Under the pieces are notes generated by a model. It saw nothing but the letters and a program-made list of their open reading frames with translations, was not told the origin of the DNA and searched no databases. Below, in pieces: positions 12,801 to 26,016 of a stretch of DNA of 64,000 nt. The DNA is from Limanda limanda. Its lineage: Eukaryota > Chordata > Actinopteri > Pleuronectiformes > Pleuronectidae. The translations under genes and the position numbers were made by a program. Each line of letters starts with the position of its first letter. The first letter of the stretch is position 1. The DNA lies in contig NC_083646.1 in the NCBI RefSeq assembly GCF_963576545.1, forward strand, positions 15,656,961 to 15,720,960, in the 5' to 3' direction.

Positions 12801-14123
12801 GATCCCTGGACGTTCGAGCTGCAACCTCAGCCGGTGCAGTGGACGGTGGACGGTGGAGAAGTCATGCCTGTCCCATCGTCACAGCAGCAACATGCAGCTC
12901 CACGGCAAGCGCAGATTGAAATCCCGCTGCAGGCAGGTCTGCAGCAGAGGAGTCCAGGCTGGGCCGACAGCCCTCTGATAACTCATGCAGGCCCGGCATC
13001 GGCTCCGAGCTTAGAGTCGTCACAAGTGAAAGAGAGCACAGCTTCTTTTGTCAGGTCCCACCTGGCATCTGTGCCAAAAAAATCCATTCCATTAGCAGTG
13101 AGTGAGGTGGAGCAGCACAGGCAGCCCATACCTATTACATGGAGCATGGCACCCATGTCCACAGTGGTAGCTTCCACAAGCTCCCTGCAAAATGATTTTT
13201 CTATTCCCTCCTACATCGATGGGGCGGCTCTGTGGAGCATCAGACCCTCTGCAAATTCACCAAGCATTCCAAATCAGCTTGGTCAAGAGGTAATTTGGAG
13301 AGCCACACAACAAATGTCTTCCACACTTTCTAAAAAAGAGGACAATAGAGTGTGGGATATGAGTAATCTTCAAGTAATACCGTCAACTGTTAGCCAGCCA
13401 GCGCGGGCCTCAGGCTTAGCAGGTGCATCCGCTCAAAAAGACCTAAGCAGAGCGGTGCCAATTTCAACTCCTGTTTCTCTTGCAGTAGGTAGCACTTTGT
13501 GGAACATAAAAACAGCACCAGGAATTCCAAAGACTATAAATTCCACTGAGAAATTAGTAAATCAAGATTTCCAGCTGCAGCCGAAGCAGGTGTCATCTGG
13601 CTGGACCAATTTACAAAGTCAGACAGCGACACAGCAGCTTCCCATCTCCATTCAATACGACCCACATCGTTTTGGCCAGGGGATCGGGACTTCAGTATGG
13701 GGCTTCCAAAGTAATGCTGTGGGTCCCCAAACGCTGATCACTGGGCAACTCAAACCAGGGAAGGGACCAGAGCTACAGCAACAACCAATTGTAACAGGCA
13801 CTCAAATAATCATTAATCAGCCTTCGCCTTTTTTCTCCCAGTCACTTGCTCCCCTCCCTCCTCTTGCTTTGCCTGGGCCCCACCCTTCTCACTCTATCGC
13901 AGTTGGTGCGCTTCCAAGACCTCCACACCCAAATATCTTTTTCACATCCCAGGCAATTATGAGCGAGAGGCCCCACATCCCACAGACCCTGCCCCTACCT
14001 CAAGTCACCCCTCGGACAGAACCTCACAAACGACTTCTCCAGTGCATGATATGTGGGTGCTCTCTCCCTCGAGAGCAGGACTTACAAATGCATTACTTGC
14101 AACATGCACAAGGAGAGATCTGA
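9834..14123 (+). CDS. C2H2 zinc finger protein, 17 fingers
   Basis: A 1336-residue protein from two coding exons, 9834-10215 and 10495-14123, joined in phase 1. Exon 1 encodes a charged leader ending in an acidic tract (EDEDGEEEEEEEEA). Exon 2 starts with a short degenerate repeat built on EVPVVQNSETSTEK, then 16 C2H2 fingers at about residues 256-809 in two blocks. The third finger is degenerate. The last four to six fingers have TGEKP-like linkers (TGERPHQC, TGQKPYKC). An RG-rich patch (about 827-845) and about 460 residues of Gln/Pro/Ser-rich disordered sequence follow. One isolated finger (CMICGCSL..H..H, about 1310-1331) closes the protein. It is probably a sequence-specific nuclear DNA-binding protein. 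No KRAB, SCAN or BTB domain was seen, and no orthologue is assigned. Confidence 0.93.
10590..10800 (+). repeat. In-frame 42-nt coding tandem repeat
   Basis: Two near-identical 42-nt units at 10680-10721 and 10722-10763 encode EKEVPVVQNSE(T/R)S. They are flanked by diverged units with VPEEQ. The repeat is in frame and lies upstream of the first finger. Confidence 0.75.
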
Positions 14124-16420
14124 CATTTTTACATTAGCAAGACTTGGTAGTTTTTTTTATATATAAGCATATATATATATATATAATTTGTAATCAATGG
14201 AACCTCATTTATTTGACCCTCAGTTGTGCCGTTTTACAAGTAAGTGGATGGGCATTAGAGACAACAACGATATCGTCCGACACTTGATGCACCTTTTTAT
14301 ATTCTGTAGTTCAGCTTCACATTAGGCTGTTTGAAACAGAGGGTGTATACATGTGTCATTAAATCTGTTTTGCTTTTCTTTTATGAGTTATTCAAATATT
14401 TCCATGGTTTGAATAACTTCTGAGCGATGGAGATGAATGAGGTTCTGTGATCTACATTTCATTCATTGCCAATGACAGTTAGATTTAGATAATATTAGTA
14501 CTTTTTTATAGTTCCGCTCATACGTCCTGAACCATTTGAACTGTGTTTCTTCATGTACAGTTTACTGTGTGCCTTTTATGAGTACAGTCTGCATGTCTGC
14601 TGTCTTGGTATTCTAGGCCTAGTTTGTGCGTAAGGTAGACTCAACAATGTGACCTCACTCCCAAAACAGAGAGTTAATCTTTGAAGATACTGCAAAGAAA
14701 CTCAAGTTTTTGCTCTTGGGGCGGAGCAGTGCCGGGGTAATGGGAGTTGTTGTGCTCACATGTGTGAATATACAACGAAAAGCTGACAATACAGTATAAT
14801 CCTGAGAGGAAGCACTTGTATTCACAGGGCCGCTGACTGGATCCAAGTATCTTGTAAAGTTCTCATTGTGATAATTTGGTCACAGAAAAAGTATCTGAAA
14901 AAAACCTCAATTGTGATGGTTACACTTAAGGTCATTTCACAGTGAGAATTTGCTGTAAATTCAAGTTTAATTATTAAAAGTAATTATTGCAAAGAGGGAG
15001 AAACATCTGTCAGTCCACAATTGTGTCTGGTGAATTCCGTAATAAATTAGATTTGGATTTATGTGATGTTTTGTCATTAATACTGTTTTACAGTGGCAAG
15101 ACAACAAATTCAGGGTCTGAGATGGATGTTTTGCTGTAATCGATGCAAAGTCAACTGAAACGTGATAATTGGATTTAACACTGATGCTGGTTGACAGTGT
15201 TTAGCACCTTACCAGAATTACTATTTCAAATTGGAATGTAAAAAACGTTTCTCTTGAGTCCACTCTTGAGTACAATTCAATGTATGATTTGTGAATACTG
15301 AACTTCATTACACCCCCGTAGATTTAGATCAGTACAGTATCCCATCTCCATTATCAAACTCGGTATTTGAGTAGCTCTGGTTGCACTATAAGTGACTGAA
15401 AATCTTCATTACTACTGTAAAATAAACACAAGGTCCATTTGTAAAGAAAAAATAACTTTCTGTGCGTTTTCACATTCAGCGTCTTAACATATAAAACATG
15501 TGCCCTTCTACCTCTATCCACTGTTTTGGCATGGAAAGAAATAGAAATTTCCCATGATGTCTACATATTAAATAAAACTTTCCTTTGATATTATAATTTT
15601 GTGTTGAGCAGTGCTTGTTAATCAAATCTGAAACATGGTTTAACATTTATAAAACAAATCATCATTCTGGCTGACAAACTTTGGATGCTGTTCATATACA
15701 TATATATATGTGATTTACTTTCACATTTAATTTCTGGGATGATTTTTTAATTTAACAGGTTTTTGGCCATGTTGTTGTTGCCATCTCATGTGCATCGCCT
15801 ATTGTAGAATTTAAGGAGGTTCTTGTTGATGCTGTGTATTAGTGAGCTGTTGTCAGGGGCTCCCTCTCAGCTCGGGTCTCCAGGTAATTACCTGCTTTTA
15901 CCTTTTCTGTTGCAGTAGATTTAGATCTATTCTTTATTTGAACAAAAGATAGTGTACATAAATCAACATTCATCCAAATATAAATGCACCTGAATAAGCT
16001 GAAAGACTAATTTCCATCGACTTCCCCATTCACAGATGGTAATAGGCATCCTGCAGTTATTTACAAAAGAAAAAAATGTGAAGCTAACTTTCAGAGTGCA
16101 TTTAAAAAGCTTATTTACCTGTGAAATAGTGGAAAACAATCATAAAGTATTGTGAAAAATATTTAAGCTGTTGCCTATTTATAAATGCGAGTAAATCGCC
16201 TTTAATATTTTGCTTTTAGAATAAGTGAGAATTTTAAATAATCCCATAACTATGTTTAACTATATTGTATTATGTAAACTGAATCGGAATGACTTTTGCA
16301 TTTACATCTGTTTACAAGCTGAAACAGTTTTACGTTCAGAAAAGGAGTCACTGCAGGTCCACAGCTACGCCATCTGGGGAGCCAGAGCAGAGGAAGAACA
16401 ACATCAACAGAGAAGAAGAA
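14124..16420 (+). other. 3' UTR of the 17-finger gene and intergenic spacer
   Basis: A TA simple repeat lies at about 14159-14187. The rest is AT-rich with no coding signal. The best poly(A) signal is AATAAA at 15571-15576, which would give a 3' UTR of about 1.45 kb. Another AATAAA lies near 15421. Confidence 0.55.
15571..15576 (+). terminator. Poly(A) signal of the 17-finger gene
   Basis: AATAAA followed by a T/GT-rich region (ATTTTGTGTTG) about 25 nt downstream. It is chosen over the earlier AATAAA at about 15421 because of that downstream element. Confidence 0.5.
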
Positions 16421-16426
16421 GAACTC

Positions 16427-16434
16427 ACTTCCGG
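16427..16434 (+). promoter_or_regulatory. ETS-type site upstream of the 26-finger gene
   Basis: ACTTCCGG (reverse complement CCGGAAGT), about 245 nt before the ATG at 16677, in a GC-richer, TATA-less region. Confidence 0.45.
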
Positions 16435-16676
16435 CGGTAGAAGCAGCGCCGCACTGTGCAGGTGTGAATGCTACATAGTTAGCCACCTTGTTTATTATCA
16501 CTCGTCTGAGAGAAAACAGTCCAATATCCCGCTGCTGTTAGATGTCAATGAGCTACATTATCTCACACACAGTTTCCATTCATTTCTAGTCATTCTTTGC
16601 GTCAGTGAGGGAACCTGAAGCCGCAGTGGCGCTGTTCGGTCAACGAGCTAGAGGAAGCTAGCGCCACCGAGCCAAG

Positions 16677-19600
16677 ATGGAGGGTGCTGCTGCTTCTGTT
16701 GAGACCACCACAGAGGAGGAAGCTGGAAACAATCCGCCCGATGGACACCGAGCGTCGGAAAACGATGTCCAACCCCCGACTGAGGACACAGCAGCTGACA
16801 GTAAGTATGCAGCAGCTAAGTTTGTTAGCATCGCCAAGCTAAGGCATCGCCATCCCCAACACCAAGTCAGCACACGAACATGAAATTATATTAAATGTCG
16901 ATAAATAACTACATTTATTTTAACTGCACCTGCAAATGATTAAGCACAGGGTTGCATGAACTTGCTCTAATCTATATTCGTGTAAGGTTGACATAGCTTC
17001 GTTTGTTTTTTAATATTAGCAATGCTAACCGTCAAACCAAAGTTACCACGTGGAAATGAATAGCCTGCAAATTGTGTTTCTTTTAATTAAGCATGTTTGC
17101 ATTAAGTATGATGTTAAGGATGTTGAAATATAACATTCTTAAGTATTTACTGATGGGAAACAAAATGCTACAACTGAATTCTTATTGATCAGCAAGTGAC
17201 CAGGCCAGGACCAGTAAACCATTCAGATTAAAGCACACGTGTAATTATGGTATTTTATTAGCTTCAAACCAGTTAGGGAATCTGCTTTTATTTGCAATAC
17301 GTCGACATTTTTAATCTGATGAGCTAAATGCTCATGCACATTATGTCAGTTTGTGTAGTTTTAGTTGTATGGACAGGCAGTGACACATTTAAATGAAAAC
17401 CTGAATTATTTAATCGAGAAACAAATGCCTCCGCTTGGGCAACGAGAGGTCACTGAATGATTTGAGTAAAGCAATGATGCGAGGGATGTGCTGGCGCCTC
17501 TGCGGTGGACATATCTCAACCTATCCGAACACTTATGGGAGATGCTAAAACATCAAATGACGGAATATATTTTATAATTAAATGTTGTTGCCTCCTCCAG
17601 CAGAGCTCCAAAGCATAGAGGCAATGCTAAGGCACATTGAAGCTGTTCTTGCAGCTCACTGTGGGACAAGGTCTCCATGTGTTAGTTTTTACCCTAACCC
17701 CTCTGTATGCTGGCAATACGTTCAGTCTATGGCATCATTTAACTCCCACTATGCCTTCCTTTGCTTCGTCAGTATTAGTCAGCAAACAAACAAGCTAGAT
17801 TTGAAAACATTGAATCTACTGCTTCTAATGTAATGTGATACTGAATAACAGAAACATAATTAAAATGTATTCAAAATGTAGTGACACTGTATCCATGCTC
17901 TGTTAAACAATGCACTTGTAGCAATGGTGGAATCAGCAAATATATATGCATCTGTTTTTCCTTGAGCAAAAATAAATATTTACTGACATTGAGAGTACAA
18001 TTTCCAGATTTGTGGCACCTATTTATTTTTTTGTCCACCAACTTATTTGCTGTTTTTAACTTTGTGCCCTCAGTTAAAGCTAAAAGTCTATTTAACTAGT
18101 TTTTTGGGGGGTAAGGTCAGCGTGTAGTGTGCTTCTGTGCACATTTCATTCAGATGTATCTGCAAAGTGAGCAGTTATGTCACGCTGCTCTGGCCTTTTT
18201 AAAAATAGAGCTGAGATTTTCCATAAAACTTTAATTGTGAAAGTAGTATTAGGTTCAAGTCAGTTTATTTCATTACCACCCCAATCTCTTGCAGTGTGTA
18301 TGTTGGCCTATTTTATAATGCATCACATTGCAAATGTCTTATTTAAGTTTGTTCGAAGTTCACAATAGTCTCTTGGCTCAAACACTGTATTTATCAGAAC
18401 CCCTGTAATTAAATTGTTCAGGGTCAGTGTTATTTATCCATTATCATTCCTGTTATTTGGAAAACCTTTTGTTTTATTTGACTGTAAACTCAAATTCCCC
18501 TTAAAATAAAAACATTATTTGCACATGTGTTTTTGTGATTTTTCTTTTCTTTCTATCTCTGGAAACAGGAGTTGCTTTGACCTCCTATTTTCCCCTTTCT
18601 ATTTCTAGGGGTGGGGGTTTTCTGCTGTCAGGATTGTGAAGAAACCTTCAGAGAGGAGCCTGCCTACTTGGAGCATCGCCAGCAGCACCTACAAGAAAAC
18701 GCGTATTTAGATGACCAGTTGGATGGATTAAGCAATGGAGAAAAAGACAAAGGAGAAGCTAATTTTTGTACTTCATGTTCACTGTCATTTGTTGAACCGA
18801 GTGAATTCGACTTGCACATGGAGAAGAACCACGGACAAACCTCCCAAAAGGAGTCTGGTGTTCAGACAATATCTGGCGCAACGAAGCAACAAGCCTTTGA
18901 ATGTCCAGACTGTGGGAAATGTTATACGTGGCGTGGACACTTTCTTAACCATCAGCGTACACACTTACTAGCCTCCAAATCCGTTTTTTGTGAGCTTGAA
19001 GAGTTGAAAAAGAAATTTAAGTGTGAGACTTGTGGTCGGAATTATTCCCGTGCTTCAGCTCTCGATGCACATCGTCGTTGTCATGAGGAAAAGTTAGTCA
19101 AGTCAGGAAACAGGAAGTCAGGAGATTCATTACCCAATGAGGAGTCGAAAGTTGAAGCCAAGCCTCCTAAAAATAAGGCAGACGATGCCCCTAAAAAAAC
19201 TTTTCAGTGTCTTTGTGGTAAAGCATTTCCGGCTCTGTCGCGCATGAAGGCTCATCAGCGATTTAGCCGCAATAGTCTATGCTCCACAGAGGAAGTCAAG
19301 CCGAAACCAAAGAAGATCTTAGGTGAGTTTCATTGCACTAGGTGTGAAAAGACTTTCAATAGCCACGTCGCCCTCTTCAACCATCAGCGATGGCATGACA
19401 ATCGATCAAAAGACTGCGCAAATAGGTTTTCATGTGAGCAATGTGGAAAAGACTTTATGTCACTGACGTTCTACTATAGGCATCAACGTTTGGCGCACAG
19501 TGACCAGGCCCCGGCAAAGTCATTCCTCCATCAAGTTTGTCAGCTACAGAAGAAGGCATTTGAATGTAAGGAATGTGGGCTAAAGTTTTCCAGGGCTTCA

Positions 19601-22600
19601 GCACTTCAGTCTCATCAGCTCCACCACACAGAGGTTTTTAGACAAACAGAGACGGGGATCACTATACAGACTTCTCCCCCATCTCAACATAAAGAACTGG
19701 AAAGTGAAGAAAAAGACACTGAGAACATGGAGGTAAACGTGGAATCAGAGAGGCTGCTTCCCACCAGTATTGCTGCAGAAGACTCTGAAAGAAATGAGAG
19801 TGATGAAAGAAATGAGAGTGATGAAGACATGGAGAGTTATGAGCCTGGGGACTTTAATGTTCAGGTGATCAGTGCAAGTGAATCTGAGGACGAGTCTGTT
19901 GAAGACCACAATCCCGATCTGGAGCTGCTGTGTGAATCGGATCAGGAATCAACAGATGACGGTGACCCAGAACCTTCCTCCAGTGGTCTCGTTTCCACAC
20001 CGGAAATGGACTTGAAAATTGTACAGGTCGACTTGAAGCAGGCAGAGGAGCAGAGTGCACTGGTAGCGGGCATGGCCGAGAATGACCCCACAAAGAAAAG
20101 ATTTAGTTGTCCAGAATGTTACCGTTGGTTTGCTAGTGCTTCATCACTGCGCGTTCACAGAATGTGGCATGGCATTCATAAAAGACGCCAACCTCAAGGT
20201 CAGTCAGCGGCAGTTTGCACATCTGACACATGCGGCCATGACGGCAGCAGCTACGCAGCACACTGCAGTCACACACAACACAAGATACAAAACACAAGCA
20301 ACATTGAATTGGATCAGGGAGAAGGGTTAGAGAACACAAACCTGACTTGCAATGAGTGTGGTAAATGCTTCTCACATTTGTCTGCTTTAGTCTCTCATCA
20401 GTTAAATCATCCCAAAAGAAAACAATTCCAATGTCCAGAGTGTATGATGACTTACTTGCATGCAGCTAGCTTGTTAAACCATATGAAAAACTGCTCCACT
20501 CAAAAGAAAGAGAATACAAAGAAAGAATACAATCCAAAGAAGACTCTTCTAGGCCCAAAGATGTATCATTGCGAGCAGTGTGGGAAGGGTTTTTGGTCCT
20601 TGGGAGCTTATTCACACCACAAGCAAAATCAGACAGATTGTGCAGAATTGAGGCAAAGAAAAGGTGACGGGGGATCTTCGCGCTCTTTTAATGGCCGCCC
20701 ACGCTCTAGTGTTAAGGTTGCATGTCCAGTATGTGGTAGGAAGTTTCGTCACAAGGGCATTATGGCGTTGCACATGCGAAAACATGAAAATGGAAATCAT
20801 AAATGTGAACTCTGCAGCAGGTCGTTTCGTCTTTTTTCCAGCCTCCTCAGACACCAGGTTGTGCATAATGACCAGTTACTCCCACCACCTATTAAGTCTT
20901 TTCAGCATCAGGTGGAGCAGTTGAAAAAAAACACATACAGCTGTCCTGACTGTGGGAAGCTGTTTTCGAGAGCGAAAGCGCTTCAGTTCCATATGAAAAG
21001 CCACGGGTACGAGACTGGGCACTCCCAGCCGTCACCCAGATCTAACGTAAAGCTGGAAGATCTCCAGTGTCCAACATGCCTCGCACATTTCAACAGCAAG
21101 GCCTCGTTACGAGCTCATAAAAAACTTTGCATTAAAAGGGACAGTGGAGCAATTGATTGTAAGATAGAGCCCTTAGAAAATGTTTATACTCGCAAGGATA
21201 GTCTGGATGTCGGCACTCAGAAAATCTCTGATCCTGCCACATTTATTTCTGAAGTAAAGAAAGAAATGGACAGTGGAGAGCGAAAGATGGAAGATCCTAT
21301 CGGAAAAACTGATCTGAAATACAAATGCAATAAATGTGACAGAAGCTTTTCTGTGGTTGGGGCTTTGAATCTTCATAAAAGAATTCATGCTGATGGTTAC
21401 AGAAGGGTAGCAAAAGCTAAATTGGCCATACATGCGAAACCTAAAAAGGAAGAGGCCGGTAAAGGGCTGTTTCACTGCTCAGAATGTGGGAGGCGCTTCA
21501 TGTCTAACTCTGCCCTCTGCGCCCACAAACGGTGGCACAAAGGAAAGCTATTTTCACTGTCTTTGCTCAAAGAGGATGAATTGAAGTCTGTTAGGTTAAA
21601 GGCAGAGGAGGGACCTTTTCAGTGCAACATGTGTGGCAAACAGTTTTTTAACCGCTTTGTTCTCCAGCGCCACCAAATGTTTAATCCTCTGTGTCGAACC
21701 AAATTTCAACCACAGCCCGATTCCAGTAAAAATGCAGAGAGCAGCAGCTCACTGGGAAAGTTCTCATGTCCTGAATGTAACAAGACATTTGTGCAAGGTT
21801 CGCTCCTGGCTGCCCACTATGAAAACGAGCACAGTAAATTCTGTGAGGCTGCAGATCCTGAAGGAGACGGAGTTGTCTTAGTAGACTGCGTTCCAGCACA
21901 GGTAGATGACAGTTGCAATGGGAGTGAGTTCACACCATCGACAACAAAGGGAAAAACTTACCAGTGTTCAATCTGTTCTATGACCTTTGCCAAAGCAAGA
22001 GGTCTGCATGCCCACAAAAGTCAGGCCCACTTAAAGAGAACAAAAGGCAAACATACATTTCCTTTGAGTACAAAAATGGATTCCATTGCTACGAGCAGTG
22101 AAGAAGATTCATCATCTGTAGACAACAGTACAGTAGTGAGCAGTCATTATCCTGCAAAGAAAAATAGCCCTGTTGGCCCAGAAAAGAAGATCATCATATC
22201 TGCCTCTTCACCTGTGAAATCTGTCACATGTCTGGACTGTGGGAAAGAGTGCAGATCTGCACACCATAAGAAAGAATGCATGGATGTTGAGCCTGAGTTT
22301 AAATCAGAAGTCCAGACTCCAGAATCCACCGCTGACATTTCCTCCCCACCTGGGCCTCTGTTTGAGCAATCAGTGAAATGCCTCTTCAAGTGCGATAAGT
22401 GTGGGAAAGCTTTTCAGACAGTGGAACAGCTAAGAACCCATAAAACCAAGGCAAAGAGTCGGCCTTTTTGCTGCGCTCTGTGCTGCCATGCCTTTTGGAC
22501 TGAGAATCAGCTGCAGCAGCACCTCACCTGGCACGATGAAGTCCGCTGCCGTCTCCCAAACGAGGTCCGCTACAGGCTCAGCGCTGCTATCACCCCCAAT

Positions 22601-22984
22601 CCTCTAAAAGCCAACAAGTCCCTCCCTTCTTCTACACTGAACCAACCTACGATAAACCCAGACATCCAGTCGCAAAGTAGCCATAAGTGCCAACACTGTG
22701 GGAAAGCCTTTCTTTCACCAGCTGCATTACAAAAACATGAGACTCAGCACTGTAACAGTGACTCTTATCATTGCTCCATTTGCCCCAGGACCTTCAGTGC
22801 AATACAGGACCTTATTGATCATCACCAGGAATGTATCGGGGATTACATAGGGCAGAGTGAAGCCCCCGCTGCGGTCTCATCAGGAGATACCCATGGTCTT
22901 ACTTGTCTGGAATGTGGAACTACTTTTAGTCAAGAAACTGATTTGCACCAGCACTGTAGTGAACATACCTGTGGAGTGTATTAG
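16677..22984 (+). CDS. C2H2 zinc finger protein, about 26 fingers
   Basis: A 1499-residue protein from exons 16677-16800 and 18609-22984, joined in phase 1 (TAAD-R-VGVFCC). The start codon sits in a good context (CCAAGATGG). About 26 C2H2 or C2HC fingers run from residue 46 to 1496, nearly all separated by long variable linkers rather than TGEKP. Several are odd, ending in Cys (MMTYLHAASLLNHMKNC) or with stretched His spacing (AHQRFSRNSLC, RHQMFNPLC, HHKQNQTDC). An acidic Ser/Glu region (about 435-492) contains a short ERNESD duplication. Lys/Glu-rich spacers carry possible SUMO sites (VKLEDL, SEVKKEMD). It is probably a nuclear DNA- or RNA-binding protein. The gene is not named. Exon 1 may also serve the terminal exon at 24776. 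Confidence 0.92.
16801..18608 (+). other. Intron 1 of the 26-finger gene
   Basis: AT-rich intron with donor GTAAGT at 16801 and acceptor TTTCTAG ending at 18608. A short open frame at 17582-17833 has no coding signature and no in-phase splice support. Confidence 0.7.
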
Positions 22985-24775
22985 ATTAGACAAATGGAAA
23001 AGATCTGAATTGACGACACTAGATTGTAGATATTTGTTTTTCTTCAGATATAATTATTTGTTGGACCTTTAGTGTAGCTAAAGTAGATGTGTTTTCTCTA
23101 TTTGTTCAGATCTTATTTGAAATTCTTTGTATTTAAAAAAGCAGCTGCTTAGGTTATTTTCTTCTCTGGATTTCTCCACTAGACTAGTATTTTAAATGTA
23201 AAAAAAAACCTCACTTACATTGCAATTGTGTTTATGTATTTTTGAGCCACCTGATGCTGAAGTTCCTAACTAGATAAATTTGAAGAAGAAAAAAAATTAA
23301 GAGATTTCTGCATGTACTTTTCTGTCTTCTTGCATTTAAGATTCACAGAAAAAAGAAAAATGCTGTTGACGCACTATTTACTGCAAATTTCTCGTACTTT
23401 GCTGCTGTCATTTCAACACCTGAGGTTTTGCTATTTGCAAATGTCAGATAAAGAAAAGAATAACATAAAAAAAATCAATGTGCAACGTTTACTTGAATCA
23501 TGTTAAAGATGTTCTGATGTTGGACATTACAGCCAGTTACTGCCGTAAAACGTCATGTTCAATACAGTTTGCATTAATCGATTCATTTTTTTGCTCGTCA
23601 GTGTTTCTATTTTGTGGAAAGACTATTCATTAAACTACAGTAGTGCTTTTGTCGATGTAGGATAGTTGTTTGTTCACTGTAGCATTTGTGTCGTGGCAAA
23701 ACTATTTGTATTGTACAAGAGACGTTGCTTTGCTATATTAACTTATGAAAATGTAGATGACAGTATACTCTTCGACTCCTTGTCCTGCCATTTCTGAAAC
23801 TAGGAAGAAAAAGATCTCTGAAAAGTCACAAAATAAATTAATCGATATTTGTGAATTATTGACTGTGATTAATCCAGACTCAGTTTAGTCATTCTGCGTG
23901 TGTGTGGATTTATCAGTCTGGTTTGTGTTCGTCTTCTGACTCATTCATCGTAGGTGTTTATTGGTAACACGGTTTGAGTTTACTTTGTCTAGTGTGGCAG
24001 CATTAAGCTTGAAAATGAATTTAGTCATGAATTACAACCTAATCAGATAGTACAGAATACTTTTAGTGACAATTTAAAAATTAATCAATTCATCACTGAA
24101 GAACAGCAGAGCTCATCATGCCAATATGAGTTGGTGCATTAAATACAGATGTAAGTTATATTACTGCTGTAACAGTAATTTCAAACGTGTCCCTGTTCAG
24201 GCTTGATAAATCTGTAGAGTTTCTTTTCTCTTTTCTTTAAAGTAAAGTTAATGTTTAGGGGTTTGTGACTGAGCGTTGGATAAACCTTGTCCTCTAGACA
24301 CAATTTTACACATGACATTTTAAACAAATTGAAAAAACAAGAGATTGATAAAGACATGGTACTACCAAACAGAAGTAGCACCATAGTGTCATATTCCAGG
24401 TTCCATATAGATAGAAGAGAATTTTCTTGGATTACAGACATGATGAGCAGTACAACATAGAAATACTTAAAACGTGCACTGCTCTGATACTGACAGCTTT
24501 TCTTGAGATAACGTTGAGACGTGAACGAAGATCAGAGCCACAACTCAGACTCAGTTTAGTTTCACCTGCTTCAACTTAACATTGGTTACTTAAGTAATCA
24601 CCAGACTTTCTACCAAACTGCAGCATATCAGGCGTCACATCAAAGAATAACCTTGACACATATGATGAACCGGGTCATCTGATATTTTAGTTTGTTATAA
24701 AAGTTTGAAGTTAACATTGTTAAGATTTGTTGTCAATTATTTAAATCATCATTCTCTATTTTTCTTCTTTTGTAG
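22985..24775 (+). other. 3' UTR of the 26-finger gene, then spacer or intron
   Basis: A poly(A) signal AATAAA lies at 23832-23837, after about 850 nt of AT-rich 3' UTR. The rest up to the acceptor at 24775 contains no CpG-rich promoter, no ATG-bearing exon with a phase-1 donor, and no recognised repeat. Confidence 0.6.
23832..23837 (+). terminator. Poly(A) signal of the 26-finger gene
   Basis: AATAAA about 850 nt after the stop codon, followed by TG-rich sequence (GTGAATTATTGACTGTG). Confidence 0.5.
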
Positions 24776-26016
24776 ACAACAAGTGCATCATTGACTGTGA
24801 GGAATGTGGATTGCAGTTTACGGACTCGGAAGTGTTCAAGACTCACCTGCACCAGCATTCCCTGGAAGATGAGGAGGAGGAGGATGAAGCTCTGAAACCA
24901 GACAACGGCAACCCTGCAGCCCAACTGCATCCTGGGAGAGAAATCAAATGTGAAAACCGAGATGAAGAAGATGAAGAGATGGATGGTGCTGACAATGGGT
25001 GCGACACAAGCAGCTCATCAACCAAAAATTCGGACTTAGCTCAAAGTGCTGAAGAGGACTTGTCGATTAACAAAGGTCGAGACGGGTACTGCTGTGATTT
25101 CTGTGGGAAGCTTTACACGTACTTGTCTTCATACAAAAAACACCTCCTGCAGCATGACAAGAAGTCGTCTTTGTCAAAACCGGCTGTCCTGACTTTGAGT
25201 AAATACGAGTGCCCACACTGCGATATGTCGTTCCACAGGAGGACACGGCTACGCAGTCATCTGAAAGTTCACGCATTACGCAAACGTTCCAAAAGAGAAT
25301 CTTACAGATGTGACCAGTGTAACAGGGTCTTCCTTTGTCCAAAATTAATGCTGCGTCACATGGATATCCACAAAAAGAAACCATTTTGGTGTTTGAGTTG
25401 TGCCATCGGCTTCACAGACGAATTGTCACTAGATAAACACCTGCAGAATCACAGTCGGAGGCAACACAAGTGTGACGTTTGCCAGAGGAGGTTCGAGATG
25501 TCCTCTGAGCTCATGAATCACTCCAAAAGCCACACTGGAGCTAAGCCGCACATGTGCTCATTGTGTGGGAAGGCTTTTTCCTTCAAGCCAAACCTAATAA
25601 GACATCAAAAGGAGCACGTTTGGAGTTTCTTCGGGTCAGGTGACAGTTCTCCCGATTTCAAGAATTCTGAAATGAAGAGACCCGCTCCCAGCAGTGGCAC
25701 AGGGGAGCGGGACAAAATTGCGCACCAAAATGAAACTCAGAAGCCATGTGAGGATAGTGATGAGGCTAGCTCTGAAGAGTCAGACTGCGGAGAGCCTTTA
25801 CATTACTTATCTGGCACGGCTGATCCACTCGATTGGTCGAACACAGATAGTGTGCAACCACAGGAGGGACAAGAGACAAATGTGCACAGAGAGCATAAAT
25901 ACTGGGAATGGGAGTGTGTGGAATGTGACATGGGCTTTGATGATGTGGCAGAGCTGCATTCGCATTATGTAAAACATGCTACAGGGGAGCTGCCGTTTCC
26001 ACAGTTTGATGTTTAG
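24776..26016 (+). CDS. Eight-finger C2H2 terminal exon, 5' part uncertain
   Basis: A coding exon of 1241 nt (413 residues after completing a phase-1 codon), preceded by a good acceptor (TTTCTTCTTTTGTAG). It begins inside a reading frame at NKCIIDCEECGLQF, so at least one upstream coding exon must exist. Eight C2H2 fingers are visible: one at the start, a block of six at about residues 103-282, and one close to the C-terminus (CVECDMGF..H..H). Acidic linkers separate them. No first exon was found between 22985 and 24775. The exon is in phase with 16677-16800, so it may be an alternative last exon of the upstream gene, or a separate gene whose first exon I cannot recognise. Confidence 0.85.

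Noticed and set aside
17582..17833. An extra coding exon in intron 1 of the 26-finger gene
   Set aside because: The open frame has no conserved features and no donor in the required phase; direct splicing of 16800 to 18609 already keeps frame.
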